A DNA stretch of 64,000 nucleotides from Streptomyces coelicoflavus (GCF_003112555.1 NZ_BEWB01000010.1:248001-312000), one strand, 5' to 3'; shown: positions 8,328 to 17,029, counted from the stretch's first letter. The notes: generated by a model from the sequence alone, not told the origin. A program made the numbers and translations.

Positions 8328-9152
8328 ATGACAACGACCCTGCGGCCGACCGAGCCGCTCCAGCGCGCCGCCGACGGGACCCGTTCACGCCACTACCAGG
8401 TGTGTGTGAACAGCCGTCCCGTCGGCGTGCTGCACCTCGGCACGTCACGCGAACTCGGCGACTCGGTGGCCGTGGTCCACAAGCTGCGCGTCGACGAACC
8501 GGACCGCCGGCGCGGCCGGGGCACGGTGGCCGCGCTCGCCGCGGAGGAGGTGGCGCGCGGCTGGGGCTGCCGGCTGATGGAGGCGAGCGTCGCCGGAGAC
8601 GCCGAGGGTGGTACGCGGCTCGCGGAGGCGCTCGGCTACGTCCTGCGGAACCGCACCATGACCAAGCCGCTCGGCGGCACCCCGCCCGCCCTGCCCGAGG
8701 GCAGCCGGGCCCGGCCCATGACACCGGAGGACTTCGCCACCTGGCTGGCGTACGAGGCGGAGCACTACGCCCGGACCTGGATGGAGCGGGGCGTGCCCGA
8801 GGCCGACGCGCGTGCGAAGGCCCGCCGTGATCACGAAGTGCTGCTGCCCCGGGGGCAGGACACCGAGAACATGCTGTTCAGCGTGTTGGAGCACCAGGGC
8901 GAGCGGGTCGGGACCCTGTGGCTGGCGCTGCGGGAGGACCGGGCCTTCGTCTTCGACGTCGAGGCCGAAGCGGCCCACCGGGGCCGGGGACACGGCCGCA
9001 CCCTGATGCTGCTGGCCGAGGCCCAGACGGTCGCCGCCGGCCGCCCCCTGATCGGCCTCAACGTCTTCACGGGGAACACCGCGGCCGAGCGGCTCTACGA
9101 GTCGCTCGGCTACACGGCCACCCGGTACAGCTACTGCAAGCCGCTGCTGTGA
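8328..9152 (+). CDS. GNAT-family N-acetyltransferase with two GNAT modules
   Basis: A 274-aa protein. The C-terminal domain (about 120-274) is a typical GNAT: DVEAEAAHRGRGHGRTLM holds the acetyl-CoA pyrophosphate loop, and LNVFTGNTAAERLYESLGY is the conserved helix before the C-terminal strand. The N-terminal half also looks like a GNAT module (VDEPDRRRGRGTVAALAAEE, then LAEALGY). One half probably serves as scaffold or regulator. The ATG at 8328 is chosen because TAGAAC (8315-8320) is 7 nt upstream. Substrate unknown. Confidence 0.8.
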   Translation: MTTTLRPTEPLQRAADGTRSRHYQVCVNSRPVGVLHLGTSRELGDSVAVVHKLRVDEPDRRRGRGTVAALAAEEVARGWGCRLMEASVAGDAEGGTRLAEALGYVLRNRTMTKPLGGTPPALPEGSRARPMTPEDFATWLAYEAEHYARTWMERGVPEADARAKARRDHEVLLPRGQDTENMLFSVLEHQGERVGTLWLALREDRAFVFDVEAEAAHRGRGHGRTLMLLAEAQTVAAGRPLIGLNVFTGNTAAERLYESLGYTATRYSYCKPLL

Positions 9153-9188
9153 GGGTGGGCGGCCGGAGCCGGCCGCCCGCTCCCGCGC

Positions 9189-9713
9189 TCAGCCCCGCTG
9201 CTCGCCGAGCAGCCGGTCGGCGATCTCCTCGACGCGCTCGCGCAGCCCTTCCTGGCTCTTGCCGCCGTCGAGGCGCTCGCCGCCGATCACGTACGTGGGG
9301 GTGCCGGTCACGCCGATCGCCTTGCCCTCGGCCTGATCGGCGTCGACGATCAGGATGTGCCGGCCGTCGACGAGCGCCGTGTCGAACTCCTCCGCGTCCA
9401 GTCCCAGTTCCCCGGCCACCTCGACCAGGAGGGGTTCTCCCTTGCGGTCCAGCTCCGCGACCCGGCCCAGCACGGCTTCGGCGTACGGCCAGCCCATGCC
9501 CTGGGCCACGGCCTCCTCGGCGGCCTGCGCGGCGGCGAAGGCGTGCTTGTGCTTCTCCAGCGGGAAGTGCCGCAGCCGCACCTCCAGACGGTCGCCGTAG
9601 CGGGCGCGCAGGGCACGGAGGTCGTCCAGGGCGGTGTGGCAGTCCGGGCACTGCAATTCGCACCAGACGTCGAGGACGGGCGCGGCGGGACGGGCGGGGG
9701 AGGAGTCGCTCAT
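9189..9713 (-). CDS. DsbA-family thioredoxin-fold oxidoreductase
   Basis: A 174-aa DsbA-like protein with the active-site CPDC (Cys22-Cys25), an inserted helical domain (about 60-125) and the cis-Pro loop GTPTYVIGG. There is no signal peptide or lipobox, so it should act in the cytoplasm, like FrnE/2-hydroxychromene-isomerase-type relatives. The ATG at 9713 has GGGAGGA upstream. It is convergent with the GNAT gene and divergent from the next membrane protein. Confidence 0.82.
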   Translation of the reverse strand: MSDSSPARPAAPVLDVWCELQCPDCHTALDDLRALRARYGDRLEVRLRHFPLEKHKHAFAAAQAAEEAVAQGMGWPYAEAVLGRVAELDRKGEPLLVEVAGELGLDAEEFDTALVDGRHILIVDADQAEGKAIGVTGTPTYVIGGERLDGGKSQEGLRERVEEIADRLLGEQRG

Positions 9714-9903
9714 GCCCCCATCCTCCCAGTCCGCGGTGCGCCGCCCCAACCGGTGCCGTACACCACCCACCGGCACCTCCGGAGGAGCCGACCCCGAGAT
9801 CACCCTGATCTCCGGCCTCCGGCATGGCCTCACGGTGGGCGGACGGTGCAGGATGGAAGGGACGAAGTACTCATGCCCGACCGAGCCCAGCCTGGAGGAC
9901 CGG

Positions 9904-10356
9904 ATGATTGCCGAGACCGTCTGCTCCGCGGTGTCCGCGGCGGGCCTGGGCATCGCGGCGGTCACCGCGTACCGCAGGCGTTTCCTCACCGCCGCCCGCA
10001 TCGCGGCCTACTCGCTGGTGCCGATCGGCCTGGTGATGACCGGAGTCGTCGAGTGGCTGGCCGACACGGCCTTCAGCCCGGTGGCCTGGGCCGGCTTCGG
10101 AGTCCTGGGCGTGGCCTGGGTGCTCTTCATGACCACCCGTGCCGTGGAGCGCCGCCGAGGCGGCACCCGCAAGGAGCGCAAGGAGGCCCGGGCCGCCGCA
10201 CGGCGCGACGCGGTGGCCCCGGGAGCCTCCGCGCCGTCCCTCGGACCGGGCGCCCGCCCGGCCGCCGAGCCCGCGCCCCGACCGGCGAAGGCGTCCCGGG
10301 GCGGGGACGACGACTTCAGCGACATCGAGGCCATCCTCAAGAAGCACGGGATATGA
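9904..10356 (+). CDS. small membrane protein with charged cytoplasmic tail
   Basis: A 150-aa protein with three hydrophobic stretches in the first ~80 residues (about 5-22, 35-55 and 62-78), followed by a basic segment (RRRGGTRKERKEARAAARR), an Ala/Pro-rich linker and an acidic/amphipathic end (DDDFSDIEAILKKHGI). The conserved-looking C-terminal helix suggests a partner-binding motif. The ATG at 9904 is preceded by TGGAGGA. No family recognised. Confidence 0.7.
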   Translation: MIAETVCSAVSAAGLGIAAVTAYRRRFLTAARIAAYSLVPIGLVMTGVVEWLADTAFSPVAWAGFGVLGVAWVLFMTTRAVERRRGGTRKERKEARAAARRDAVAPGASAPSLGPGARPAAEPAPRPAKASRGGDDDFSDIEAILKKHGI

Positions 10357-10540
10357 CACCCGGCGGCCGGAACACGGCGGCCGGCGCCGGGGGCTGAGGC
10401 GGCACAGCGGTCCGAGGCCGACAGCGTGCGCTCCGGAATGATCACGATCCGACCGGACATCGCGACATTCAACGAACTCCCGGTCTCGACGTGCGTGTTG
10501 ATCGCGAAGACATCACCTGCTGCGTCATCATCGCGGCGAG

Positions 10541-10720
10541 ATGCCGGACACCACTCAGCTGGACTCCCAGCTGGACACGAGACAGAGCGAAACCGCGCGG
10601 ACGAAGGACGAACCACGCGGCTGCCTCTTCGCCCTTTCCCAGCCACCGCTCATGATCTTCCTTGCGGTGATCGGGTGTCTGCTGCTCATGGCTTCGTTGC
10701 ACGATCTGCTGTTGCTGTGA
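10541..10720 (+). CDS. candidate 59-aa membrane peptide
   Basis: A short frame from ATG 10541 to TGA 10720. The first ~30 residues are polar (PDTTQLDSQLDTRQSETARTKDEP), followed by a strongly hydrophobic C-terminal helix (about 36-50, IFLAVIGCLLLM) and an LLLL end. GGCGAG immediately upstream is a modest ribosome site. It reads like a tail-anchored micro-protein and is too short for many gene-callers. A 7-bp hairpin follows at 10735-10755. Codon bias is weaker than in neighbours, so it stays a candidate. Confidence 0.45.
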   Translation: MPDTTQLDSQLDTRQSETARTKDEPRGCLFALSQPPLMIFLAVIGCLLLMASLHDLLLL

Positions 10721-10734
10721 GCCGTACCCGCGCT

Positions 10735-10755
10735 CCCCGGCGCCACCCGCCGGGG
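10735..10755 (+). terminator. weak hairpin after the 59-aa frame
   Basis: CCCCGGC (10735-10741) pairs with GCCGGGG (10749-10755), 7-nt loop. It lies between convergent frames. Confidence 0.4.
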
Positions 10756-10810
10756 GCCGCGTCGCCCCTCCTACGGCATCCGCTGCCACTCGGGGTCCGG
10801 AAGGACGGCG

Positions 10811-11371
10811 TCAGCCCGCCGCCTCCTTGCGCCGGGCCCGGTAGGCGGCCACGTGCAAGCGATTTCCGCACGTGCGGCTGTCGCAGTACCGCCGCGACCG
10901 GTTCCGGGACAGATCGACGAAGGCGCGCCGGCAGTCGGGCGCCTCGCAGCGCCGCAGCCGCTCCTGCTCCCCGGCGACCACGAAGAACGCCAGCGCCATC
11001 CCGCAGTCCGCGGTCAGGTGGTCCGCGACCGAGGCGCCGGGCGCGAAGTAGTGGATGTGCCAGTCGTAGCCGTCGTGGTCGGTGAGCCGGGGCGTGGTGC
11101 CGGCGGCCGCGACGAGGTCGTTGATCAGTCCCGCCGCGGTGCGGGCGTCGGGGGCGGCGAAGACCGCCGCGAACCGGCCGCGGATCCTGCGCACGGCCGA
11201 GAGGTCGAGTTCCGAGAGCACCCCTACGTCGCTGATTTCGTGTGTTCCCACGAATTCCTGGAGGGCTGCGACGTCCGGCAGCCCGTCCGGAGCCGTTTCG
11301 TCCTCCGGCACGGTGTTCACCAGATCCACCACGGTGTCGAGCGCGCACCGGGTGTCGTGGGTGATCAGCAC
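10811..11371 (-). CDS. CGNR zinc-finger (ABATE-type) regulator
   Basis: A 186-aa protein. The N-terminal domain (about 10-130) resembles the ABATE stress-sensor domain. The C-terminal ~45 residues form the CGNR zinc finger: CEAPDCRRAF and RRYCDSRTCGNR carry the four cysteines and the name-giving CGNR, probably contacting DNA. GTG 11371 is chosen over longer starts for its AGGGAG ribosome site. Such proteins are usually taken to be transcription regulators. It sits upstream of ssgB on the same strand but with a 277-nt gap (11372-11648) in which I see no other gene. Confidence 0.85.
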   Translation of the reverse strand: MLITHDTRCALDTVVDLVNTVPEDETAPDGLPDVAALQEFVGTHEISDVGVLSELDLSAVRRIRGRFAAVFAAPDARTAAGLINDLVAAAGTTPRLTDHDGYDWHIHYFAPGASVADHLTADCGMALAFFVVAGEQERLRRCEAPDCRRAFVDLSRNRSRRYCDSRTCGNRLHVAAYRARRKEAAG

Positions 11372-11648
11372 GTTTCGCTCCCTGGCCTGGGGGTCGGGCG
11401 GGCGCCCGCCGATGCTGGCCGATGGTAGTGGCTCGCGCGGCGGGCGGAGCGGCCGCGATCCGGTCCCGGTCGTGCCCCGTCCCGTCAACGGAGGCCGGCC
11501 CGCCTTCGTTCCCGGCGCCGCGCACACGGCGGCGCCGCCCCCGCGGAGATCCGCGGCGGCGACGCCGGTGTGTGCCGTATGCGGTTGTCCGGGCCCGTGC
11601 CGTCACCCCGAGTCGACGGCGACGGGCGGCTTCACGCGGGGCCCCGCC

Positions 11649-12062
11649 CTAGCTTTCCGCCAGGATGTGCGAGAGCTCCTGATCGAGATCGAAGTGCCGG
11701 TGTTCCGTGCCGGGGGGCACGGCGGCGTCTGTGCGCTTCAGGAAGGACTCCAGGGCCCGCGCGGGGGCCTCGAGCAGTGCTTCGCCCTCCGGGGAGCTGA
11801 GAGCGATGCACACGACGCCCTGGCCGTGACTGCGCGACGGCCAGACGCGGACGTCGCCGGTCCCGGTGGGACGGTGGAGGCCTTCGGCGAGGAGGTCGCG
11901 GGCGAACACCCACTCGACGGTCTCCTCGGCTCCGGTGTGGAAGGTGGCGTGCACGGCGTAGGGGTCGGCCGTGTCGTACCGCAGGCCTGCGGGGACAGGC
12001 AGGGAGGACTCGCTCGACACAACGAGGCGCAGGTGCAGCTCGCAGCTGACCGTGGTGTTCAT
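11649..12062 (-). CDS. ssgB: sporulation-specific cell-division activator SsgB
   Basis: A 137-aa SsgA-like protein that in Streptomyces localises to future septum sites and recruits FtsZ during sporulation-specific division. Recognised by MNTTVSCELHLRLVV at the start, YDTADPYAVHATFHTG, VEWVFARDLL, the GDVRVWPS strand and the end DQELSHILAES. It has the expected family length. AAAGG lies upstream of the ATG. It is monocistronic, and its upstream region holds a sigma-H-like element. Its presence is strong evidence for a sporulating actinomycete. Confidence 0.95.
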   Translation of the reverse strand: MNTTVSCELHLRLVVSSESSLPVPAGLRYDTADPYAVHATFHTGAEETVEWVFARDLLAEGLHRPTGTGDVRVWPSRSHGQGVVCIALSSPEGEALLEAPARALESFLKRTDAAVPPGTEHRHFDLDQELSHILAES

Positions 12063-12121
12063 AAGCGCCAGGGCCTTTCGCTCAGTGTGCGCTCGGGGAT
12101 TCGCACGTCGGCGAAATCGAC

Positions 12122-12148
12122 ATGCCACCTACGGTGCCGTTGTAAACC
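12122..12148 (-). promoter_or_regulatory. sigma-H/sigma-B-like promoter element ahead of ssgB (candidate)
   Basis: On the minus strand GTTT (12144-12147) is followed after ~15 nt by GGTGGC (12124-12129), resembling the GTTT...GGGTAT pattern of stress-type sigma factors. From the literature ssgB is known to depend on sigma-H in S. coelicolor. The match is partial. Confidence 0.35.
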
Positions 12149-12253
12149 CCTCTGAGTGTTTTGCGTGTGTTTACGTAACTCTTCCGGCCGAGAGATCGTT
12201 CGGGTCGTGCGCCCATTCCGGTGACAGGTTTCGCTCCGGTAGTGTTTGGCCGT

Positions 12254-12706
12254 ATGAACACGGGGAGTGACAAGCACGGCGAGACGGCCGTGGCGGAAGA
12301 CCGTACGGGGACGGACGAGGCCACGGCCGAGCGGGCGCTGGGTTCGCGGGCACCGGATTTCGTCAAGGCGCGTCGTGTGCTGCACCTGAGCTGGCAGGTC
12401 GGCGTCTTCATCGTCGGCCTCGCGGTCGTGGCGGCCGGTGTCGCCATGCTGGTGCTGCCCGGACCGGGCTGGGTCGTAATCTTCGGCGGCATGGCGATCT
12501 GGGCGACCGAGTTCGTCTGGGCCCAGCTGGTGCTGCGCTGGACCAAGCGCAAGGTCACCGAGGCGGCGCAGCGTGCCCTCGATCCGAAGGTGCGGCGCCG
12601 CAACATCATCCTGACCTCCATCGGTGTGGTGATCATCGCCGCGCTGGCCGGGATCTACCTCTGGAAGTTCGGCCTCGAGATGCCCTGGAACATCAAGGAC
12701 CAGTGA
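12254..12706 (+). CDS. PGPGW-motif transmembrane protein (TIGR02611 type)
   Basis: A 150-aa membrane protein with three hydrophobic segments (about 48-68, 71-90 and 121-140). The signature LVLPGPGWVVIFGG lies at the second segment, followed by an amphipathic basic stretch (RWTKRKVTEAAQRALDPKVRRR). The N-terminal ~40 residues are polar. The family is common in actinobacteria but has no assigned function. The ATG at 12254 lies 8 nt after TAGTGT (12240-12245), implying a leaderless transcript. It is divergent from ssgB. Confidence 0.8.
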   Translation: MNTGSDKHGETAVAEDRTGTDEATAERALGSRAPDFVKARRVLHLSWQVGVFIVGLAVVAAGVAMLVLPGPGWVVIFGGMAIWATEFVWAQLVLRWTKRKVTEAAQRALDPKVRRRNIILTSIGVVIIAALAGIYLWKFGLEMPWNIKDQ

Positions 12707-12784
12707 TCGTCGGCGGGGGTGCGCCGTCGGCGGCCCCCGTGGTCACGGGCGCCTCTGACATGCGGTAATGTTCTTCCTGCGTCC

Positions 12785-12856
12785 GGGCGATTAGCTCAGT
12801 GGGAGAGCGCTTCGTTCACACCGAAGAGGTCACTGGTTCGAACCCAGTATCGCCCA
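12785..12856 (+). tRNA. tRNA-Val (CAC), copy A
   Basis: Acceptor GGGCGAT/ATCGCCC with discriminator A, anticodon loop TTCACAC with anticodon CAC, T-arm GGTTCGAACC. Identical to the gene at 20413-20484. Confidence 0.95.
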
Positions 12857-12867
12857 CCGGATCAGCA

Positions 12868-12901
12868 GGCGGCCCGGCTCACCCTCGTGAGCCGGGCCGC
12901 C
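12868..12901 (+). terminator. terminator of tRNA-Val copy A
   Basis: 15-bp stem (12868-12882 with 12887-12901), CCTC loop, followed by TTCGT. Confidence 0.85.
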
Positions 12902-13117
12902 TTCGTGTGCGCCGCGTCCGGGCGCCCGGGCATTCCGCTTCCGCCCGCCTTCACCCAACCGTGACCTTCGGCGTCGCGGCGCTCCGCGGCCCCGCGGCTG
13001 TTCGGCCGGTCGGTCGCGCCGCGCCGACCTGTGGGTTCTCCGGGGCGCCGGACGGCATTTCCTGAGAGGTGCGCCGAGCCGCCCGTGACCCCTGTCCATC
13101 AATTCCTGTCCGAATCA

Positions 13118-13146
13118 TTGACGCACCCCCGGGCCCTCCGTACCTT
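13118..13146 (+). promoter_or_regulatory. promoter of the sugar ABC transporter operon
   Basis: TTGACG (13118-13123) and TACCTT (13141-13146) with an ideal 17-nt spacer. The predicted start is near 13153, inside the operator cluster, leaving a leader of ~57 nt to the GTAATG-type start region of the binding protein. The rest of 12902-13117 shows no gene. Confidence 0.7.
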
Positions 13147-13153
13147 GTGCCAG

Positions 13154-13178
13154 CAAGCGCTTACTTGAAACGATTCAT
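13154..13178. promoter_or_regulatory. two adjacent LacI-family operators
   Basis: Two CG-centred palindromes stand side by side just downstream of the predicted transcript start: GCAAGCGCTTAC around 13154-13164 (core AAGCGCTT perfect) and TTGAAACGATTCAT at 13165-13178. Both match the general LacI/GalR-family operator pattern (AANCGNTT core). Binding there would block promoter clearance. No LacI-type gene lies in this window, so the regulator is encoded elsewhere. Confidence 0.65.
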
Positions 13179-13209
13179 GAGGCGGAAGCGACGTCGCGGG
13201 GAGGCTCGT

Positions 13210-14511
13210 ATGCAGCAGGGCGGGAATGCGGAGCGGCAGGCCGGAAGGCGCACGGTCCTCAAGGCGGCGGGGGCCTCGCTGGCCGTCGCCGGCCTCGGGG
13301 CCACGGCCACCGCGTGCGGCGGCGGCAGCGGCTCCGGGGACGGAACGGTGACGATCCGTTACTCCTGGTGGGGGGCCGAGGACCGGGCCGAGCGCATCAA
13401 CAAGACCATCGCGCTCTTCGAGAAGAAGTATCCGAAGATCAAGGTCAAGACCGACTTCCAGCCGTACACCGACTTCTGGAAGAAGTTCAACACCCAGGCC
13501 TCCGGAGGCAATCCACCGGACGTCTTCCAGAATGCCATTGGATTTCTCCGCAAATACGACGCCAAGAATGTCCTGCTCGACCTGAGCGGGCAGGTCGAGG
13601 CGGGAAACCTCTCCATGGACGGATTCCGCGCGGGCCTGGAGAAGTTCGGCGAGATCGACGGCAAACTCCTGGGCGTGCCCGTCGGTTCCAACTCGATGGC
13701 CCTGGTCATCGACAAGCCCGTCTACACCCGGGCCGGCGTCAAGCCCGAACAGGGCTGGACGTGGGACGACTTCGACGAGGCGATGACCAAGGTCCGGGAC
13801 AAGACCGGCCGCGCCGGGGACAGCGGCATGTACGGCGTCATGTACCTCTACGACCTGTACCTCCGCCAGAACGGCAAGGCCTTCTTCACCGAGGACGGAC
13901 TCGGCTTCACCGAGGCGGACCTGACCACCTGGTGGACCAAGGCGGAGAAGGGCGTGCAGACCGGCCTGTTCGCCGACCCCAAGAAGGTCGCCCAGATCAA
14001 GCCCAAGTCGGCCCTCTCCGCGGAACTCGCCGGCAGTGAGTTCACCTGGGACAACTTCACCGTCCGCTACACCTCCGAGGGCAAGAGCGAGTACGGACTC
14101 GCGCCCATCCCGACCACGGACGGCAAGCGGACCGGCCAGTACCTCGGCTCGCTGATGCTCAGCGGCTACAAGCGCACCGAGCACCCCAAGGAGGTCGCCC
14201 GGTTCATCGACTTCATGGTCCACGACCCCGAGGTCGCCAAGATCATGGGCTACGACCGCGGTGTCCCCACCACACAGGCCCAGTACGACGCCTACCGCCC
14301 GACCGACCCGGTCAACAAGGCCATCGCCGCCTACGAGGAGTCGCTCGTCGAGGCCGGCGTCCTGGAGCAGATCACCCCGCACCCCAACGGCGCCGACATC
14401 TGCGAAGCCGCGTTCCTGCGCATCGCCGAGGAGATGGCGCTCGGCTCGCGGTCCGTCGAGGAGGCCGTCGAGCAGTTCTTCACCGAGTCGAAGACGGCTC
14501 TCGCCGGCTGA
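13210..14511 (+). CDS. sugar ABC transporter substrate-binding lipoprotein (Tat-type signal)
   Basis: A 433-aa family-1 extracellular solute-binding protein. The signal has a twin-arginine stretch (GRRTVLKAAG, residues 12-21), a hydrophobic core and a lipobox ending at Cys36 (ATATAC), so it is probably exported folded and lipid-anchored outside the membrane. The mature part shows typical features: TIRYSWWGAEDRAERI at the first lobe, and WTWDDFDEAM and ARFIDFMVHDPEVAKIMG in the C lobe. ATG 13210 is chosen for GGGGAGG; an upstream in-frame ATG at 13177 lies inside the operator. First gene of a four-gene operon. Confidence 0.9.
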   Translation: MQQGGNAERQAGRRTVLKAAGASLAVAGLGATATACGGGSGSGDGTVTIRYSWWGAEDRAERINKTIALFEKKYPKIKVKTDFQPYTDFWKKFNTQASGGNPPDVFQNAIGFLRKYDAKNVLLDLSGQVEAGNLSMDGFRAGLEKFGEIDGKLLGVPVGSNSMALVIDKPVYTRAGVKPEQGWTWDDFDEAMTKVRDKTGRAGDSGMYGVMYLYDLYLRQNGKAFFTEDGLGFTEADLTTWWTKAEKGVQTGLFADPKKVAQIKPKSALSAELAGSEFTWDNFTVRYTSEGKSEYGLAPIPTTDGKRTGQYLGSLMLSGYKRTEHPKEVARFIDFMVHDPEVAKIMGYDRGVPTTQAQYDAYRPTDPVNKAIAAYEESLVEAGVLEQITPHPNGADICEAAFLRIAEEMALGSRSVEEAVEQFFTESKTALAG

Positions 14512-15509
14512 TGGGAAGCGCCGTGACACACGCCCCCGCGCTGGAGGGCCGGACGGCCCCCGAGCCGCGGCACGGCCCGGTGAAGTCCCCGCGCCCCGCC
14601 GAGCTGAAGCGGCGGCGCCGCCGGGAGAACCTGGCCGGATACCTCTTCATGTCCCCCTGGATCGCCGGGTTCCTGCTGCTGACGGCCGGCCCGATGGCCG
14701 CCTCGCTCTACTTCGCGTTCACCGACTACAACCTGTTCGACGCCCCCAGGTGGATCGGCCTGGACAACTTCTCCGAGATGTTCGGCGACCCGCGCTGGCG
14801 CCACTCGGTCAGGATCACGCTCTGGTACGTCGTCGTCGGCACGCCGATCAAGCTGATCGCGGCGCTCGGCGTCGCGCTGCTGCTGGCCCAGAAGAGGCGC
14901 GGACAGGCCTTCTACCGGGCCGCCTTCTACGCGCCGTCCCTGATCGGCGCGAGCGTGTCCGTCGCCATCGTGTGGAAGGCGATCTTCTCGGACGACGCGG
15001 TCGTCGACCGCACCCAGCAGCTCTTCGGGATCGACGCCGGCGGCTGGACCGGCGACCCGGAGCTGATCATCTACAGCCTGGTGGCGCTGACCGTCTGGCA
15101 GTTCGGCGCCCCGATGGTCATCTTCCTGGCCGGTCTCAAGCAGGTTCCGCGCGAGCTGTACGAGGCCGCCGACGTGGACGGCGCGGGGAAGCTGCGGCAG
15201 TTCTGGAACATCACCCTGCCGATGATCTCCCCGGTCCTCTTCTTCAACGTCCTGCTGGAGACCATCCACTCCTTCCAGATCTTCAGCTCGGCCTACATCG
15301 TCGGCGGCGGCGCCGGAGGCAACGCCTGCGGTCCCGCGGACGGCACGATGGTCTACACCTGCTACCTGTACGTCCAGGGCTTCGAGAACAGCCGCATGGG
15401 CCTGGCCTCCGCCATGGCGTGGATGCTGCTGGTCGCGGTCGCCCTGGTCACCGCGGTGCTGTTCTGGTCCCAGAAGCGCTGGGTGCACTACGAGGAGGGC
15501 GGCCGATGA
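14511..15509 (+). CDS. sugar ABC transporter permease (MalF/UgpA type)
   Basis: A 332-aa inner-membrane permease with six predicted membrane helices after a ~45-residue basic N-terminus. The ATPase-contact EAA loop reads ELYEAADVDGAGKLRQFWNI. Its start codon overlaps the stop of the binding-protein gene (TGATG), so the two are translationally coupled. It pairs with the next gene to form the channel. Confidence 0.92.
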   Translation: MGSAVTHAPALEGRTAPEPRHGPVKSPRPAELKRRRRRENLAGYLFMSPWIAGFLLLTAGPMAASLYFAFTDYNLFDAPRWIGLDNFSEMFGDPRWRHSVRITLWYVVVGTPIKLIAALGVALLLAQKRRGQAFYRAAFYAPSLIGASVSVAIVWKAIFSDDAVVDRTQQLFGIDAGGWTGDPELIIYSLVALTVWQFGAPMVIFLAGLKQVPRELYEAADVDGAGKLRQFWNITLPMISPVLFFNVLLETIHSFQIFSSAYIVGGGAGGNACGPADGTMVYTCYLYVQGFENSRMGLASAMAWMLLVAVALVTAVLFWSQKRWVHYEEGGR

Positions 15510-16417
15510 GCGCGCAGGCCACCGACGTCACACCGGCCACCGGCGCCCCACCGCCCCGGTCCACCAGGGCGGCCGCGCTCCGGCGCCGGCTGCCCGGGTC
15601 GCTCGCCTGGCACCTCGGGTCGCTGGCGATCCTCGCCGTCATCCTCTACCCGGTGCTCTGGGTGATCGGCGGCTCCTTCAAGGAGAGCGGCGACATCGTC
15701 GGCAGCCTCGACCTCTTCCCGGGCGACCCGATCACGGACAACTACACGAGCCTCGCCGACGGCATCGCGGACATCTCGATCTCCACGTTCTTCGTCAACT
15801 CGCTCTTCCTGGCCGTCGGCTCCGTGATCGGCATCGTGGTGTCCTGCTCGCTGACGGCCTACGCCTTCGCGAGGATCAGGTTCGCCGGCCGCAACCTGCT
15901 GTTCACGCTGATGATCGGCACCCTGCTGCTGCCGTACCACGTGCTGCTCATCCCGCAGTACGTGCTCTTCCGCAACCTGGACATGATCAACACGTACACC
16001 CCGCTGCTGCTGGGGAAGTACCTGGCCACCGAGGCGTTCTTCGTCTTCCTGATGGTGCAGTTCATGCGCAACCTGCCCAGGGAACTGGACGAGGCCGCCC
16101 GCCTCGACGGCTGCGGGCACCTGCGGATCTACTGGTCGATCGTGCTGCCGCTGTGCCGGCCGGCGCTGATCACCAGCGCGATCTTCACCTTCATCAACTC
16201 CTGGAACGACTTCATGGGCCCGCTGATCTACCTCAACGAGCCCGGCAAGTACACGATCTCCCTCGGCCTGAAGATGTTCGTGGACCAGGAGGGCCTGGCG
16301 AACTACGGCGGCATGATCGCCATGTCGCTGGTCGCCCTGCTGCCGGTCCTCGCCTTCTTCCTGGCCTTCCAGCGCTATCTGATCGACGGCATGGCGACGT
16401 CCGGCCTGAAGGGCTGA
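15506..16417 (+). CDS. sugar ABC transporter permease (MalG/UgpE type)
   Basis: A 303-aa permease with six predicted helices and the EAA loop ELDEAARLDGCGHLRIYWSI. The C-terminal end is typical (RYLIDGMATSGLKG). It overlaps the preceding permease by 4 nt (ATGA). The operon has no ATP-binding subunit; in Streptomyces such carbohydrate importers usually share the MsiK ATPase encoded elsewhere (family knowledge, not visible here). Confidence 0.92.
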   Translation: MSAQATDVTPATGAPPPRSTRAAALRRRLPGSLAWHLGSLAILAVILYPVLWVIGGSFKESGDIVGSLDLFPGDPITDNYTSLADGIADISISTFFVNSLFLAVGSVIGIVVSCSLTAYAFARIRFAGRNLLFTLMIGTLLLPYHVLLIPQYVLFRNLDMINTYTPLLLGKYLATEAFFVFLMVQFMRNLPRELDEAARLDGCGHLRIYWSIVLPLCRPALITSAIFTFINSWNDFMGPLIYLNEPGKYTISLGLKMFVDQEGLANYGGMIAMSLVALLPVLAFFLAFQRYLIDGMATSGLKG

Positions 16418-16429
16418 GGTGGGGTTCCG

Positions 16430-17029
16430 ATGACCGAAGCGCGTGCCGAGGCCCGTACGGAGCCGGGGGAGTCCCGGTTCGCCCAGGGCTTCGCCCTGTT
16501 CGCCGAGTGCCTGCTCACCGGCGTGTGGATCGCGGTGGCGGCGCTGCCGCTGGTCACCTACCCCGCCGCCTTCGCGGCCGGCGCGCGGCATCTCGGGCGC
16601 CGGCTGGCCCACGAGAGCGGTGGCTGGCGGGAGTTCGCCGCCGACTTCCGGGCGGCGGTGCGGCACGGCTGGCTCGTCGGGGTCGCCGGGTGGGCCGCCC
16701 CGGCGGTCGTCTGGATCGACGTACGGGCCGTGCGGGACGGCCTGCCCGGCGGCCCGCTGGTCGGCGCCGTCGGCGTCCTCGCCCTCATCGGCGCGGCCGT
16801 CGCGGGGCTGCGCGCGGCGGCGGACTGGCACCCCGGCGCCTCCTGGCGGTCGCTGCTCGCGCGGGCGGGCCGGCGCACCGTGCTCGACCCCGCCGGTTCC
16901 TTCCTCCTCGTCGGCGGGCTGGCCGTCGTGGTCTGCTCCGCCTGGTTCAGCGCACCGCTGGCCGTCGCCGTCCTGGGCGCCGTCGCCGCGGCGGCCGTGG
17001 CGGTCGAGGAACGCCACCGGCGCCGCTGA
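16430..17029 (+). CDS. YesL/DUF624-like membrane protein
   Basis: A 199-aa protein with four to five hydrophobic segments. The first helix and following loop (FAECLLTGVWIAVAALPLVT then YPAAFAAGARHLGRRL) resemble the YesL family, members of which accompany pectin and rhamnogalacturonan oligosaccharide transporters in Bacillus. It starts 12 nt after the permease stop with GAGGTGGGG upstream, so it belongs to the operon. The similarity is by pattern only; function in the family is unknown. Confidence 0.65.
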   Translation: MTEARAEARTEPGESRFAQGFALFAECLLTGVWIAVAALPLVTYPAAFAAGARHLGRRLAHESGGWREFAADFRAAVRHGWLVGVAGWAAPAVVWIDVRAVRDGLPGGPLVGAVGVLALIGAAVAGLRAAADWHPGASWRSLLARAGRRTVLDPAGSFLLVGGLAVVVCSAWFSAPLAVAVLGAVAAAAVAVEERHRRR

